Counted from the stretch's first letter, positions 9,324-17,062 are shown. The stretch: DNA of 64,000 nucleotides from Mucilaginibacter rigui (GCF_014773275.1 NZ_JACWMW010000002.1:682001-746000), one strand, 5' to 3'. Notes: a model not told the origin generated them from the letters alone. Numbers and translations are program-made.

Positions 9324-9382
9324 ATTTTTTGATCTGCAGATATGCTGATGTGCAAATGTGCGGATTTTTTGCAGATTTGCAT
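9324..9382. repeat. Short divergent spacer rich in TGCAnAT repeats
   Basis: 59 bp between two divergent genes. It contains the palindrome ATCTGCAGAT and repeated GCAAAT/ATTTGC and GCAGAT words. The spacing leaves little room for two independent promoters. Confidence 0.45.
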
Positions 9383-10351
9383 ATGATTTTAGTAACCGGT
9401 GCAACAGGTTTTTTAGGGGCCGAATTAGCGAAGGAGCTTATCCTGCGTGGAAACCGTATCCGTTGCACTAAGCGTGCGTCGTCAACTATCCCCCAAATAC
9501 TACAGCCTTACGCTGCAAAAATTGACTGGGTAAATGCCGACCTGATGGACGCCACCGCGCTTGAAGATGCACTGGATGGCATAACGCAGGTTTATAACTG
9601 TGCTGCCTTTGTATCACTAAAACAGGCCGATAAAGAACCGATGATCCGTACCAATGTGCGCGGCACTGCCAATTTGGTAGACCTGTGTAACGAGCGGAAC
9701 ATCCGCATGGTACATACCAGCTCGGTTGCTGCCGTGGGCGAGGCCAAGCCCGGCGAGATGATCACTGAGAACCATCACCTGGATTCATCAACAGAAACCG
9801 ATGGTTACGCCATATCAAAACTGGAAAGCGAAATGGAGGTGTGGCGCGGCATTGCCGAAGGACTGGACGCCGTTATTGTAAACCCAACTATTATTATAGG
9901 CGCCAGCGCAGGCACCACCGGCAGCGGGCAGATCTTTGAAACCGTACGTAAAGGCCTTAAATTTTACACTAAAGGCACTATTGGCTTTGTAGATGTGCAG
10001 GATGTAGCCAAATGTATGATAGCCCTGATGGAAACTACTATAAGTGGAGAGCGCTACATTATTAATGCCGAAAACAGGGCATACAAGCAGCTTTTTGAAG
10101 AGATTGCCGGATGCCTGGGTGTACCCGCCTCCAAAACATTAGCTAAACCCTGGATGATGGAACTGGCCTGGCGTGGTGCATCTTTAATTGGCGCTATAAC
10201 CGGCAAAGCACCCGCCCTTGATAAAACCAGCGCCCGGGCAGCATCAGTTATCCGCGAATTTGATAACAGCAAAATTAAACAGGCTATCGGGTTTGAGTTT
10301 AGGCCGGTGAGCGACACGATAAAGGAGGTGTGTTCGGCTCTAAAAGGTTAA
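9383..10351 (+). CDS. NAD-dependent epimerase/dehydratase (extended SDR)
   Basis: 322 aa from the ATG at 9383, which puts the Rossmann motif TGATGFLG at residues 5-12 as usual. An earlier in-frame ATG adds residues encoded by the spacer repeat. The catalytic pair is YAISK (Tyr142, Lys146) with the upstream HTSS serine (residues 111-114). It resembles dihydroflavonol reductase/3-beta-HSD-type extended SDRs, acting on a sugar nucleotide, sterol-like or aldehyde substrate; the substrate cannot be told from sequence. Cytoplasmic. Confidence 0.85.
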   Translation: MILVTGATGFLGAELAKELILRGNRIRCTKRASSTIPQILQPYAAKIDWVNADLMDATALEDALDGITQVYNCAAFVSLKQADKEPMIRTNVRGTANLVDLCNERNIRMVHTSSVAAVGEAKPGEMITENHHLDSSTETDGYAISKLESEMEVWRGIAEGLDAVIVNPTIIIGASAGTTGSGQIFETVRKGLKFYTKGTIGFVDVQDVAKCMIALMETTISGERYIINAENRAYKQLFEEIAGCLGVPASKTLAKPWMMELAWRGASLIGAITGKAPALDKTSARAASVIREFDNSKIKQAIGFEFRPVSDTIKEVCSALKG

Positions 10352-10483
10352 AGATAGCAGATCTTTTTAGAAGAAAACAGCAACTTTTTCTGACTTTTTT
10401 GCGACCTTAAAACGCCTTTAACCGGCCTTGAAACGCCTTTTTTTAGCGGCAATAGTTCCGACCGGGATCTTTTGACTAAAAGC
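10352..10483. repeat. Convergent spacer with AAACGCCTTT repeats
   Basis: Between convergent genes. Two copies of (A/G)AAACGCCTTT are followed by a T run near 10440. A related GGCGTTT cluster lies in another convergent spacer at 51660-51705. It may act in 3-prime-end formation, but no clean hairpin is seen. Confidence 0.4.
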
Positions 10484-11908
10484 CTATTTTTTCAACTTTA
10501 ATAACACCACATTTTCCACATGCTGGGTATGCGGGAACATATCCACAGGCTGTATTTTAACCGTGTCGTATTTCTCTTTTAATATCAGCAGATCGCGGGC
10601 CTGGGTGGCGGCGTTGCAGCTTACGTAAACAATTTTGTCGGCTTCAATTTCCATCAGGCGGGCAACCACATCGGCATGCATGCCTGCGCGTGGCGGGTCG
10701 GTGATGATCACATCGGGTTTGCCATGCTCGGCCACAAAATCGTGCACCAGCACATCTTTCATGTCGCCGGCATAGAACTTGGTATTGGTGATGTTGTTGA
10801 TCTGGGAGTTTACCCTGGCATCTTCAATGGCCGATGGCACATACTCCACCCCAACTACTTCGCGCACATGGCCTGCAATAAAGTTGGCAATGGTGCCGGC
10901 TCCGGTGTACAGGTCATAAACCAGTTCATCGCCGGTGAAGCCTGCAAAGTCGCGGGTTATCTCGTACAGGCGCAGGGCCTGGATGGAGTTTGTTTGATAG
11001 AATGATTTTGGCCCAACCCTAAAGCGTACCACATTGCCATTGGCAGCAGGCATTTCCTCATGTATATATTCCGGGCCGCGCCAAGCTACAACCTCCTGGT
11101 CGAAGATGGTATCGTTCATCTTGGTATTTAAGATGTACAACAGCGACGTGATCTGCGGGAAGGCGGCATCTACATAGTTCATCAACAGGTTTACCTGTTC
11201 TTCATCCGCGTGGGCGAAAACCACGATCACCATGATCTCGCCTGTAGACGAGGTACGGATAATAAGGTTACGCAAAGCGCCGGTATGCTGGCGCACATCG
11301 TAATAGCTGATGCCATTTTGTTTGGCAAAGGCGTTGATGCTGTTCCGCAGATCGTTTGAGGGCTCGGCCTGCAGGTAGCAATGGTTAATGTTCAGGATCT
11401 TATCGAACCTGCCGGGGATATGGAAACCCAGGGCGTTCATATCAAGCGTTTCGTCTTCGCGGTTTTCGCCTTCGTAAAGCCAGCGCTTGTTTGAGAAAGT
11501 GTACTCCAGTTTGTTGCGGTAGTAACGGTCGGCAGGTGAGGGAACAATGTTATCCATGTGTTCCACATCTATCTTGGCAATGCGGGTTAAGGCATCGTGT
11601 ACAGCTTTTTGTTTGAATTTTAGCTGTGCCTCGTAGGTCATATGTTGCCACTTGCAGCCGCCGCAGGTGCCAAAATGTTCGCAAAACGCAGGCACACGGT
11701 ATTCTGATGGGGTGATAAGTTTGGTGATCTTGGCTTCACCAAAGCTCTTTTTACTACGGTAAACCTCTACGTCTGCAACATCGCCGGGCACGGCTTTTTC
11801 AATAAAAAGCACAAAATCTTCGGCTTTGCCTACCCCTTTGCCTTCTTCGGCAATATCAATTACGGTTACGTTCTCAAAGAACTTAGGTTTTTTTGCAGAT
11901 CTACTCAT
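10484..11908 (-). CDS. rlmD: 23S rRNA (uracil-1939-C5)-methyltransferase RlmD
   Basis: 474 aa. An N-terminal TRAM domain (~10-65) is followed by an iron-sulfur cluster motif C76-x5-C82-x2-C85 with a fourth Cys at 177 (NINHCYL). The C-terminal SAM methyltransferase has DLYTGAGT, the ITDPPRAGMH motif and the catalytic nucleophile Cys431 in VYVSCNAAT. It methylates U1939 of 23S rRNA using SAM. The length is slightly above the E. coli enzyme. A -7 box (TAACTTTG) ends only 7 nt before the ATG, so the mRNA leader must be extremely short. Confidence 0.92.
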   Translation of the reverse strand: MSRSAKKPKFFENVTVIDIAEEGKGVGKAEDFVLFIEKAVPGDVADVEVYRSKKSFGEAKITKLITPSEYRVPAFCEHFGTCGGCKWQHMTYEAQLKFKQKAVHDALTRIAKIDVEHMDNIVPSPADRYYRNKLEYTFSNKRWLYEGENREDETLDMNALGFHIPGRFDKILNINHCYLQAEPSNDLRNSINAFAKQNGISYYDVRQHTGALRNLIIRTSSTGEIMVIVVFAHADEEQVNLLMNYVDAAFPQITSLLYILNTKMNDTIFDQEVVAWRGPEYIHEEMPAANGNVVRFRVGPKSFYQTNSIQALRLYEITRDFAGFTGDELVYDLYTGAGTIANFIAGHVREVVGVEYVPSAIEDARVNSQINNITNTKFYAGDMKDVLVHDFVAEHGKPDVIITDPPRAGMHADVVARLMEIEADKIVYVSCNAATQARDLLILKEKYDTVKIQPVDMFPHTQHVENVVLLKLKK

Positions 11909-11915
11909 CAGGCTG

Positions 11916-11923
11916 CAAAGTTA
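11916..11923 (-). promoter_or_regulatory. -7 promoter box of rlmD
   Basis: TAACTTTG on the minus strand matches the Bacteroidota TAnnTTTG element. Only 7 nt separate it from the rlmD ATG. Confidence 0.55.
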
Positions 11924-11967
11924 AACGTATTTATTAATTTTTTAGTGACAGGGGTTTGGCTATCGTA

Positions 11968-12010
11968 AATTTAACCACAGAGGGCACAGAGATTTTCCCA
12001 GAGAGCAAGA
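11968..12010. repeat. Dispersed repeat fragment (ACAGAGGGCACAGAG type)
   Basis: TTAACCACAGAGGGCACAGAG followed by CAGAGAGC. It is related to the inverted-repeat element at 58357-58446 in this window. Confidence 0.45.
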
Positions 12011-12089
12011 GATTTGCGGAGTGCCGGTATTTTGAGCCATAGAAATCTACTTAGCAGCAAGCTGCTTTAGCATCAATCATGATATTGAT

Positions 12090-12197
12090 TCAGATAAACA
12101 AGTGCAGGATGTCGTTCCAAAAGGTATCCGGTTCGGTATCTTCCATGTCAAACTGCTCGTCTATCAGGTCTGAAAATTCTGTTAATTCCCTACTCAT
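12090..12197 (-). CDS. Candidate 35-aa acidic small protein
   Basis: ATG at 12197 to TGA at 12090, 35 codons: begins MSRELTEFSDLIDEQFDM and ends WNDILHLFI. It is strongly acidic (Asp/Glu about one third of residues) with a hydrophobic C-terminus. What makes it credible is an exact Bacteroidota promoter 20-50 nt upstream: TTTG-N20-TATGTTTG. Nothing else in this 600-bp gap would use that promoter. I do not recognise the peptide; coding status is unproven and a small RNA is an alternative. Confidence 0.45.
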   Translation of the reverse strand: MSRELTEFSDLIDEQFDMEDTEPDTFWNDILHLFI

Positions 12198-12216
12198 GGC
12201 AATAAATTTTACTATG

Positions 12217-12248
12217 CAAACATAATAAAATTTATACCGAAAACCAAA
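12217..12248 (-). promoter_or_regulatory. Bacteroidota -33/-7 promoter for the 35-aa ORF
   Basis: On the minus strand TTTG (12245-12248), a 20-bp spacer, then TATGTTTG (12217-12224). It is an exact match to the TTTG-N19-21-TAnnTTTG consensus, 19 nt upstream of the small ORF ATG. Confidence 0.6.
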
Positions 12249-12319
12249 ACGGTATTTTGATTTTATTTTTTATTTAAATTATACTTAACTCTCTGTGCGC
12301 GTATATTTTCGGCAGCCCT

Positions 12320-12505
12320 ATTCCTAATGACCGGTAAGCTCTACCGCTTTGTAGCTATGGAAAGAAAGTTTTTTTGCCTTGTAGAGGCTACCCTTAATTG
12401 CTATTATGGTAAAACCACGAATTAATTAAAGATTTGGCTGTGGGTAACCCCTACGGGCAATACGCCGGTTAATTGTTATGCTACATAGCCCGTATGGGGC
12501 ATTTC
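12320..12505. repeat. Degenerate copy of the 16.3-17.1 kb repeat family
   Basis: Contains GACCgGTAaGcTCTACCGCTTTGTAG, then AGAGGCTACCC and later TAACCCCTACGGGC / GCCCGTATGGGGC. These are the building blocks of the duplicated element at 16289-17062, in the same order but diverged. The rest of the 11924-12516 gap shows nothing beyond this, the small ORF and the repeat fragment. Confidence 0.45.
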
Positions 12506-12516
12506 TTTTCTGCGAT

Positions 12517-12960
12517 TTATTGCGTCTGCACGGCTTGGGTCACATTGGTAATTTCCAGCTTATAAAGATATGACCCGCCTGCAATACACACACAGTTGGA
12601 CAACATTAAGTAAAAGAACTCATTATGAACATTGAATGCTTCTGGCATTACCAATGCAAAAGTGCCTGCCGTTAGCACTATGCCTGCCACAGCTATTAAA
12701 TGTTTAATCTGCCGTGACGATGGACAGGAAGCAATAAGCCCCTTAATTATAAAAAGGAATATTACCCATGTAAGTAAAGAAAATATGCCGCCAAACAAAA
12801 CGCACATGGCGTACTTACTTATTTCCTCGTTCATGTAATCAGTTATACTTGTGTAATCATCCCTTTTAAGGCACGATTCAATAAGTAGATAAATCACAGG
12901 GGCTATAGCCACACTGGTTAGCCACACTTTTATACTGTAAATAAATGAGTTTGATTTCAT
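12517..12960 (-). CDS. Four-helix membrane protein of unknown function
   Basis: 147 aa with hydrophobic segments at about 10-28, 50-72, 86-106 and 112-132. No family recognised and no catalytic motif. It starts 10 bp after the end of the ferritin-like gene, so the two are likely cotranscribed and may work together. Confidence 0.6.
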   Translation of the reverse strand: MKSNSFIYSIKVWLTSVAIAPVIYLLIESCLKRDDYTSITDYMNEEISKYAMCVLFGGIFSLLTWVIFLFIIKGLIASCPSSRQIKHLIAVAGIVLTAGTFALVMPEAFNVHNEFFYLMLSNCVCIAGGSYLYKLEITNVTQAVQTQ

Positions 12961-12970
12961 ATTTATAATA

Positions 12971-13711
12971 TTACATATATAAAGGTAGGGTATTTACCTG
13001 CGCGATTGTTATAGCAGCAATGGTTTTCTTATACTTATACTGCATCTTTTTCACGTACATATCAAACGTTACACCGCCTGCCATAAAAAGCTTTTTGTGG
13101 CCATACCAAACCAACAGCGATGTTGCATGGAAGAAATGTTTGTACGCCACCTTGCGCCACGATTTGGAGAAATTTGATTTCCCCTCAAAGATGATGGCCA
13201 GCCGCTCGGTTTGGAAAACGATGTGCGGTGCTTCGTCTATCAAAATATCGGTACAGATCTCTTTAAGCAAGCGGCATTGGGTTGCATCCTTCAGCGCCTG
13301 GTAAAAGATCTGAGCGGTGCTCTCTACCACAATAACGGCCAGCGTCCATAACTCCATACTGGTGTTAAAGTAGCGTACCTTGCGGAACAGCGTATCGCCC
13401 CAATCCTTCTTTACCCGTTTTTGCCCTATCTTATCAATATAGCGGCCCAGGTTATTGCCATGTTTTTGCTCTTCTTTGATGAAAAGCTTTACGGCGTCCA
13501 CATAATCCGGGTCGCCAAGGCGGTAGGCGTATTTTGTTGAAGCCGCTATGAGGTGTTCGCCTTCGGATGTTTCGCCCAGTTGCCAGGCCTGTAATGATGG
13601 CAGGACGGCTGCTATCTCATCCTGCGTAATGGTTGGCGCTAAGGCCCAGTTAACCCTTTTGTGGCGGGCATTTGCCTGGAAATACCCTATCCAATAATTG
13701 CTTGTATGCAT
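12971..13711 (-). CDS. Ferritin-like di-iron protein, function unknown
   Basis: 246 aa and mostly helical. The four-helix-bundle di-iron pattern is visible: Glu52 (GEHL), E81-x2-H84 (EQKHG), Glu130 (VVEST) and E160-x2-H163 (DEAPHI). This is the arrangement of ferritin-like and di-iron oxygenase proteins. It could store or oxidise iron, detoxify peroxide, or oxygenate a substrate; the sequence does not decide. No signal peptide, so cytoplasmic. First gene of a likely pair with the 4-TM protein. Confidence 0.65.
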   Translation of the reverse strand: MHTSNYWIGYFQANARHKRVNWALAPTITQDEIAAVLPSLQAWQLGETSEGEHLIAASTKYAYRLGDPDYVDAVKLFIKEEQKHGNNLGRYIDKIGQKRVKKDWGDTLFRKVRYFNTSMELWTLAVIVVESTAQIFYQALKDATQCRLLKEICTDILIDEAPHIVFQTERLAIIFEGKSNFSKSWRKVAYKHFFHATSLLVWYGHKKLFMAGGVTFDMYVKKMQYKYKKTIAAITIAQVNTLPLYM

Positions 13712-13730
13712 AGTTTTGATGTTTTATGTT

Positions 13731-13803
13731 AAGACGCGATACTTCGTGTGTTGATGAATAATATGATACGGTGTTAAAGAGAGACGCGAAGTATCGCGTC
13801 TCT
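13731..13803. repeat. Palindromic AGACGCGATACTTCGCGTCT element
   Basis: The right part (13780-13803) is a perfect hairpin with 10-bp arms AGAGACGCGA/TCGCGTCTCT and an AGTA loop. A degraded inverted copy AAGACGCGATACTTCGTGT starts at 13731. It sits just past the creD stop and may double as a terminator for it. Confidence 0.6.
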
Positions 13804-13813
13804 GCGATATGTG

Positions 13814-15172
13814 TTATTCAGGTTTATCCCAATTTATTTTGCGCGAGAAATACATGAGCATACCCGTGATGATAAACAGGGCGATACTACCTATCATTAG
13901 CGCCAGGTCTTCCAGTTGAATGATAACGTAAATAAAAATGTAGATAACGGAGAGGATAAGCGCAAATAAGGCTGCAGCACCCCTGTTTTTGAGCAGGGAG
14001 GCAATGAATACAGACACCAGCCCTATGGTTGCCACCGATGCAATGATGTAAGCAGTGTTGTAGCCAACCTGCTCGGAGAACGACAGCAGCAGGATATAAT
14101 AGATGATCATAGCGGCACCTATGAGCACGTAATTAAACGGATGGATGCGCTGCTTGCGGATAACCTCGGTAAGGAACAACGACACAAATGTTAACAATAC
14201 TATCAGTATGGCATATTTGCTGGTACGGGTTATTTTTTGGTACTGATCTACCGGTAATATAAGCTTTACACCAACTGATGCGTCGTCCTGCTTTTTTTCT
14301 ATGCGGAACAGGTTGTTATCAACCACCCATTGCTGCGGATAAGGCCTGTTATAATACAGCATGCGCCATTTACCTAAAAATCCATTTTCATCTATCTTAC
14401 TTTCATCGGGCAAATTACGGCCCTGAAAACTTGGGCTTTGCCACTTGCCGCTAACTTCCACATCGGTAGTTTTACCTAAGTGTAAAAAATTTAATGATTG
14501 GCTTCCCTTAAGTTCAAGTGTGTAATTAAAGTCGAAAGCACCGTCCTTTACACTGCTTAAATTAATCCCGGCCTGCAAGCCATTAACAAATAAATCATCA
14601 TTGCTGAATGAGGGCTGCGCAGTTAATTTCATTCCCCCTGCCGTAATTATTGGATTGGTTTTTAATCCCTTTAGATCAGATATACTGAATAAAAGACGGG
14701 CTTTATCTAATAGCAGTTTATCGGGCGACAACGAGAACATCCCCAAATCGGCGCCGGCAAAATTACCGGTTATTTTAATGGTTGAGGTATATATTACTGC
14801 CTCGAACATGCCGCGATGACGTTTTTGAGGGCTTAAAACAGCCTTTATATTTAAATTTTCGGGTAATATGTAAAGGTTCTCTATTACCTCTTTAGTGCCT
14901 TGTTTATTATCAGTCCCCATAAAATTTACGCTCTTACGGTAAGGTATCATCAATACCGGGCCTTTTATGGTTTGCGCGCCCGACCACTGGCTGGCAATAT
15001 CATTGGCCACCTGTTGCTGCCGGCCGGCACGCTCACGTATCAGGTCGTCAATTAATGACGATGGTATCACTAATACCAATATCAAAAAGCCAATGAAGGC
15101 CAATTTAATGGTGATCGATTCCCTGAACCAATCCATGATGCTTCTTAAAGCTGTTTTTTGTTCTTCTATCAT
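13814..15172 (-). CDS. creD: CreD-family inner membrane protein
   Basis: 452 aa from the ATG at 15172 (MIEEQKTALRS); an in-frame ATG ten codons earlier lies inside the operator palindrome and is less likely. One N-terminal transmembrane helix, then the conserved RAGRQQQVANDIASQWSGAQTIKGPVLMIPY block, a large periplasmic beta domain, and a cluster of about six C-terminal helices. CreD proteins are linked to envelope integrity and colicin tolerance in enterics; the role in Bacteroidota is unknown. It follows a winged-helix regulator and carries its own copy of the TACTTTG-N5-CAAAGTA palindrome 16 nt before the ATG. Confidence 0.9.
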   Translation of the reverse strand: MIEEQKTALRSIMDWFRESITIKLAFIGFLILVLVIPSSLIDDLIRERAGRQQQVANDIASQWSGAQTIKGPVLMIPYRKSVNFMGTDNKQGTKEVIENLYILPENLNIKAVLSPQKRHRGMFEAVIYTSTIKITGNFAGADLGMFSLSPDKLLLDKARLLFSISDLKGLKTNPIITAGGMKLTAQPSFSNDDLFVNGLQAGINLSSVKDGAFDFNYTLELKGSQSLNFLHLGKTTDVEVSGKWQSPSFQGRNLPDESKIDENGFLGKWRMLYYNRPYPQQWVVDNNLFRIEKKQDDASVGVKLILPVDQYQKITRTSKYAILIVLLTFVSLFLTEVIRKQRIHPFNYVLIGAAMIIYYILLLSFSEQVGYNTAYIIASVATIGLVSVFIASLLKNRGAAALFALILSVIYIFIYVIIQLEDLALMIGSIALFIITGMLMYFSRKINWDKPE

Positions 15173-15187
15173 TGTTTTATTTAAAAG

Positions 15188-15206
15188 TACTTTGAATTGC
15201 AAAGTA
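15188..15206. promoter_or_regulatory. Operator-like palindrome upstream of creD
   Basis: TACTTTG-AATTG-CAAAGTA, perfect 7-bp arms, 16 nt before the creD start. The same 7-bp arms with a different spacer occur at 16174-16192 ahead of the first gene of this cluster. A likely binding site of the regulator encoded between them. Confidence 0.6.
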
Positions 15207-15228
15207 GTAGGGTAAAAAAATATAGTTA

Positions 15229-15531
15229 TTAGATCTTCTGATTTTTTATGATCTGCTCCAAAGCATCAAGATGTTGCTTAAATGCGTGCTTACCTTTAGC
15301 ACTGGCCTCGTAATTGGTATTTGGCTTGCGCCCCAAAAACGATTTGTGCACTGTAATGTACTCCTCCTTCTCCAAAGCCTTCAGGTGCGAGGCCAGGTTC
15401 CCGTCCGACGCATCCAGCAGCTCCTTCAACGAGTTAAAATCGTAACGCTCGTTAACCATCAGCACACTCATTATTTGCAAACGCAGCCGGTTCTCGAACG
15501 CCTTATCAAGTTTTTCAAATGGAATCTTCAC
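15229..15531 (-). CDS. Winged-helix transcriptional regulator (HTH_34/MarR-like)
   Basis: 100 aa. GTG at 15531 is chosen because it overlaps the upstream stop codon by 4 nt (GTGA) and gives the family N-terminus KIPFEKLDKAFENRLRLQIMSVLMVN. The winged helix runs through FNSLKELLDASDGNLASHLKALEKEEYITVHKSFLGRKPNTNYEAS, typical of PF13601-type small regulators. It is translationally coupled to the membrane gene before it and precedes creD. It probably binds the paired palindromes flanking the cluster and autoregulates. Confidence 0.85.
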   Translation of the reverse strand: MKIPFEKLDKAFENRLRLQIMSVLMVNERYDFNSLKELLDASDGNLASHLKALEKEEYITVHKSFLGRKPNTNYEASAKGKHAFKQHLDALEQIIKNQKI

Positions 15532-16166
15532 CGGTCGTATTTTAAGTACATGATGCTGCCATAAACAATATGCAGTACGCCAAAACCAATAGCCCAAAAC
15601 AACAGGCCGTAACCGGGCATTAAAGCGGCCAGCAAACCTAATAAAATTTCTATGATGCCTAAATATTTAACGTCGTTATAAGTAACATTGCTCGCGTTCA
15701 CTAAAGCCAATCCATAAAATATCAGGGTGGTTGATGCTACAACACTAAAGTACCCTCTGAATATTAAAACAAGCACCAGCACCGCCCCGGTTACTAAAGG
15801 CACGGCCAAATTAAACAGCAGTTGCCTGCTTGCCCGGCCCCAAACGCTTTGGCCTTTTTGTTTAGCCTTACGCCTGGTTAACACCACACCGGTAATTATT
15901 GATGCAATAAAAACGATGATGCCGGTTAAAGCGAGCTTTTGCCAGTTAGCGTGTAGTGGCCCGTTAACAGAATCGTTATAGGCTGTATAATTTAACTGAT
16001 CAAAATAATCAGATCCAAATGTTATCCACCAGGCAACACCGGCGCCAATTAAAGCATAAACCCCGGCCAGCACACCACTAAGGCCGCTGAGTGAGATAAA
16101 CTTTGAGGAACGCTCCATTAAACTGCGGATGGAGGTTAGCTCGTCCTGTATTTCGTTTTGTTTCAC
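15528..16166 (-). CDS. Membrane protein of unknown function in the creD cluster
   Basis: 212 aa with a GTG start at 16166 (GTGAAACAAAACG). A hydrophilic N-terminus (NEIQDELTSIRSLMERSSKFISLSGLSGVLAGVYALIG) leads into about six transmembrane helices. This N-terminal signature recurs in Bacteroidota membrane proteins paired with small winged-helix regulators. Function is unknown. It is the first gene of the cluster and ends in a 4-nt overlap with the regulator. An operator-like palindrome lies 8 nt upstream of its start. Confidence 0.75.
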   Translation of the reverse strand: MKQNEIQDELTSIRSLMERSSKFISLSGLSGVLAGVYALIGAGVAWWITFGSDYFDQLNYTAYNDSVNGPLHANWQKLALTGIIVFIASIITGVVLTRRKAKQKGQSVWGRASRQLLFNLAVPLVTGAVLVLVLIFRGYFSVVASTTLIFYGLALVNASNVTYNDVKYLGIIEILLGLLAALMPGYGLLFWAIGFGVLHIVYGSIMYLKYDR

Positions 16167-16173
16167 TTAAAAG

Positions 16174-16192
16174 TACTTTGTTATTCAAAGTA
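16174..16192. promoter_or_regulatory. Operator-like palindrome upstream of the creD cluster
   Basis: TACTTTG-TTATT-CAAAGTA. It shares arms and the flanking TTAAAAG with the site at 15188-15206, and lies 8 nt before the GTG of the first gene. On the minus strand one arm reads TTACTTTG, close to a -7 box, so a bound regulator would block initiation. Confidence 0.6.
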
Positions 16193-16288
16193 AGTTATTA
16201 AAATTGAGAGTTGCAAATAAAATTTTAGAAAAGAAAGATTTTTAATTCTTTCCTCGGAGAGGGGCGGCAGATTGTGTGGTGGCAGGGA

Positions 16289-16699
16289 GGGGTTTATAAC
16301 GCCTTGTGTACAATAAAAATCTCCCTGACAATACTGGTCTAAGTTTTCAACTTAGACCAGTATCATGACCCGTAGGGTCTACCGCTTTGTAGGCATAATA
16401 ATGTGTGATTTGTGCCGCATCGCGGCTACCCATCTAACTGGCAGGTAAATATATTGCATTGTTCTACATTTAAAAAAGCTGATAAAGGGTAGACCCTAAC
16501 GGGGCAAAAGCTGTTTTTTTCATTGGCTACAAAGCGGTAGACCCTACGGGCCATGAAAAATAAACCTCTAATACTGGTCTAAGTTTCCAACTTAGACCCA
16601 AAATGAGTTAAGCTTTCAGCTTAACAATATTCACTGTGCGCCCGCAAGCTGAAAGCTTGTTTTATTTCTGGTCTAAGTTGAAAACTTAGACCTGTATCG
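16289..16699. repeat. Hairpin-rich repeat unit, copy 1 of tandem duplication
   Basis: About 410 bp starting GGGGTTTATAACGCC. It contains at least five stem-loops: ATACTGGTCTAAGTT-TTC-AACTTAGACCAGTAT (16331-16363), a CCCGTAGGG/CCCTACGGG set around TCTACCGCTTTGTAG, GTTAAGC-TTTCA-GCTTAAC (16607-16625), CAAGC-TGAAA-GCTTG, and GGTCTAAGTT-GAA-AACTTAGACC. No ORF is supported. Copy 1 has about 45 bp (around 16500-16545) that copy 2 lacks. Confidence 0.75.
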
Positions 16700-17062
16700 G
16701 GGGTTTATAACGCCTTGTGTACATAAAAATCTCCCTGACAATACTGGTCTAAGTTGAAAACTTAGACCAGTATCATGACCCGTAGGGTCTACCGCTTTGT
16801 AGGCATAATAATATGTGATTTGTGCCGCATCGCGGCTACCCATCTACCTGGCAGGTAGGTATATTGCATTGTTCTACATCTGAAAGGCTGATAAAGGGTA
16901 GACCCTACGGGTCATGAAAAATAAACCTCTAATACTGGTCTAAGTTTTCAACTTAGACCCAAAATGAGTTAAGCTGAAAGCTTAACAATATTCACTGTGC
17001 GCCCGCAAGCTGAAAGCTTGTTTTATTTCAGGTCTAAGTTGAAAACTTAGACCTGTATCGGG
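16700..17062. repeat. Hairpin-rich repeat unit, copy 2 of tandem duplication
   Basis: About 363 bp, highly similar to copy 1 from GGGGTTTATAACGCC through CTGTATCGGG. The loops of two hairpins are inverted relative to copy 1: GAA instead of TTC at 16756-16758, and TGAAA instead of TTTCA at 16975-16979. No coding signal and no transposase. The rest of the 16200-17145 gap shows only low-complexity sequence and a degraded GTCATTTC-type repeat near 17105-17140. Confidence 0.75.

Noticed and set aside
9324..9404. N-terminal extension of the arginase-family protein
   Set aside because: The extra 27 codons are encoded by the repeat-rich spacer and include translated repeat words; the internal ATG at 9323 gives the family start.
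16289..17062. Possible CRISPR array
   Set aside because: There are only two long imperfect units with internal palindromes, no short regular repeat-spacer pattern, and no cas genes.
16289..17062. Insertion sequence
   Set aside because: No transposase frame, no terminal inverted repeats at the unit ends, and no clear target duplication.
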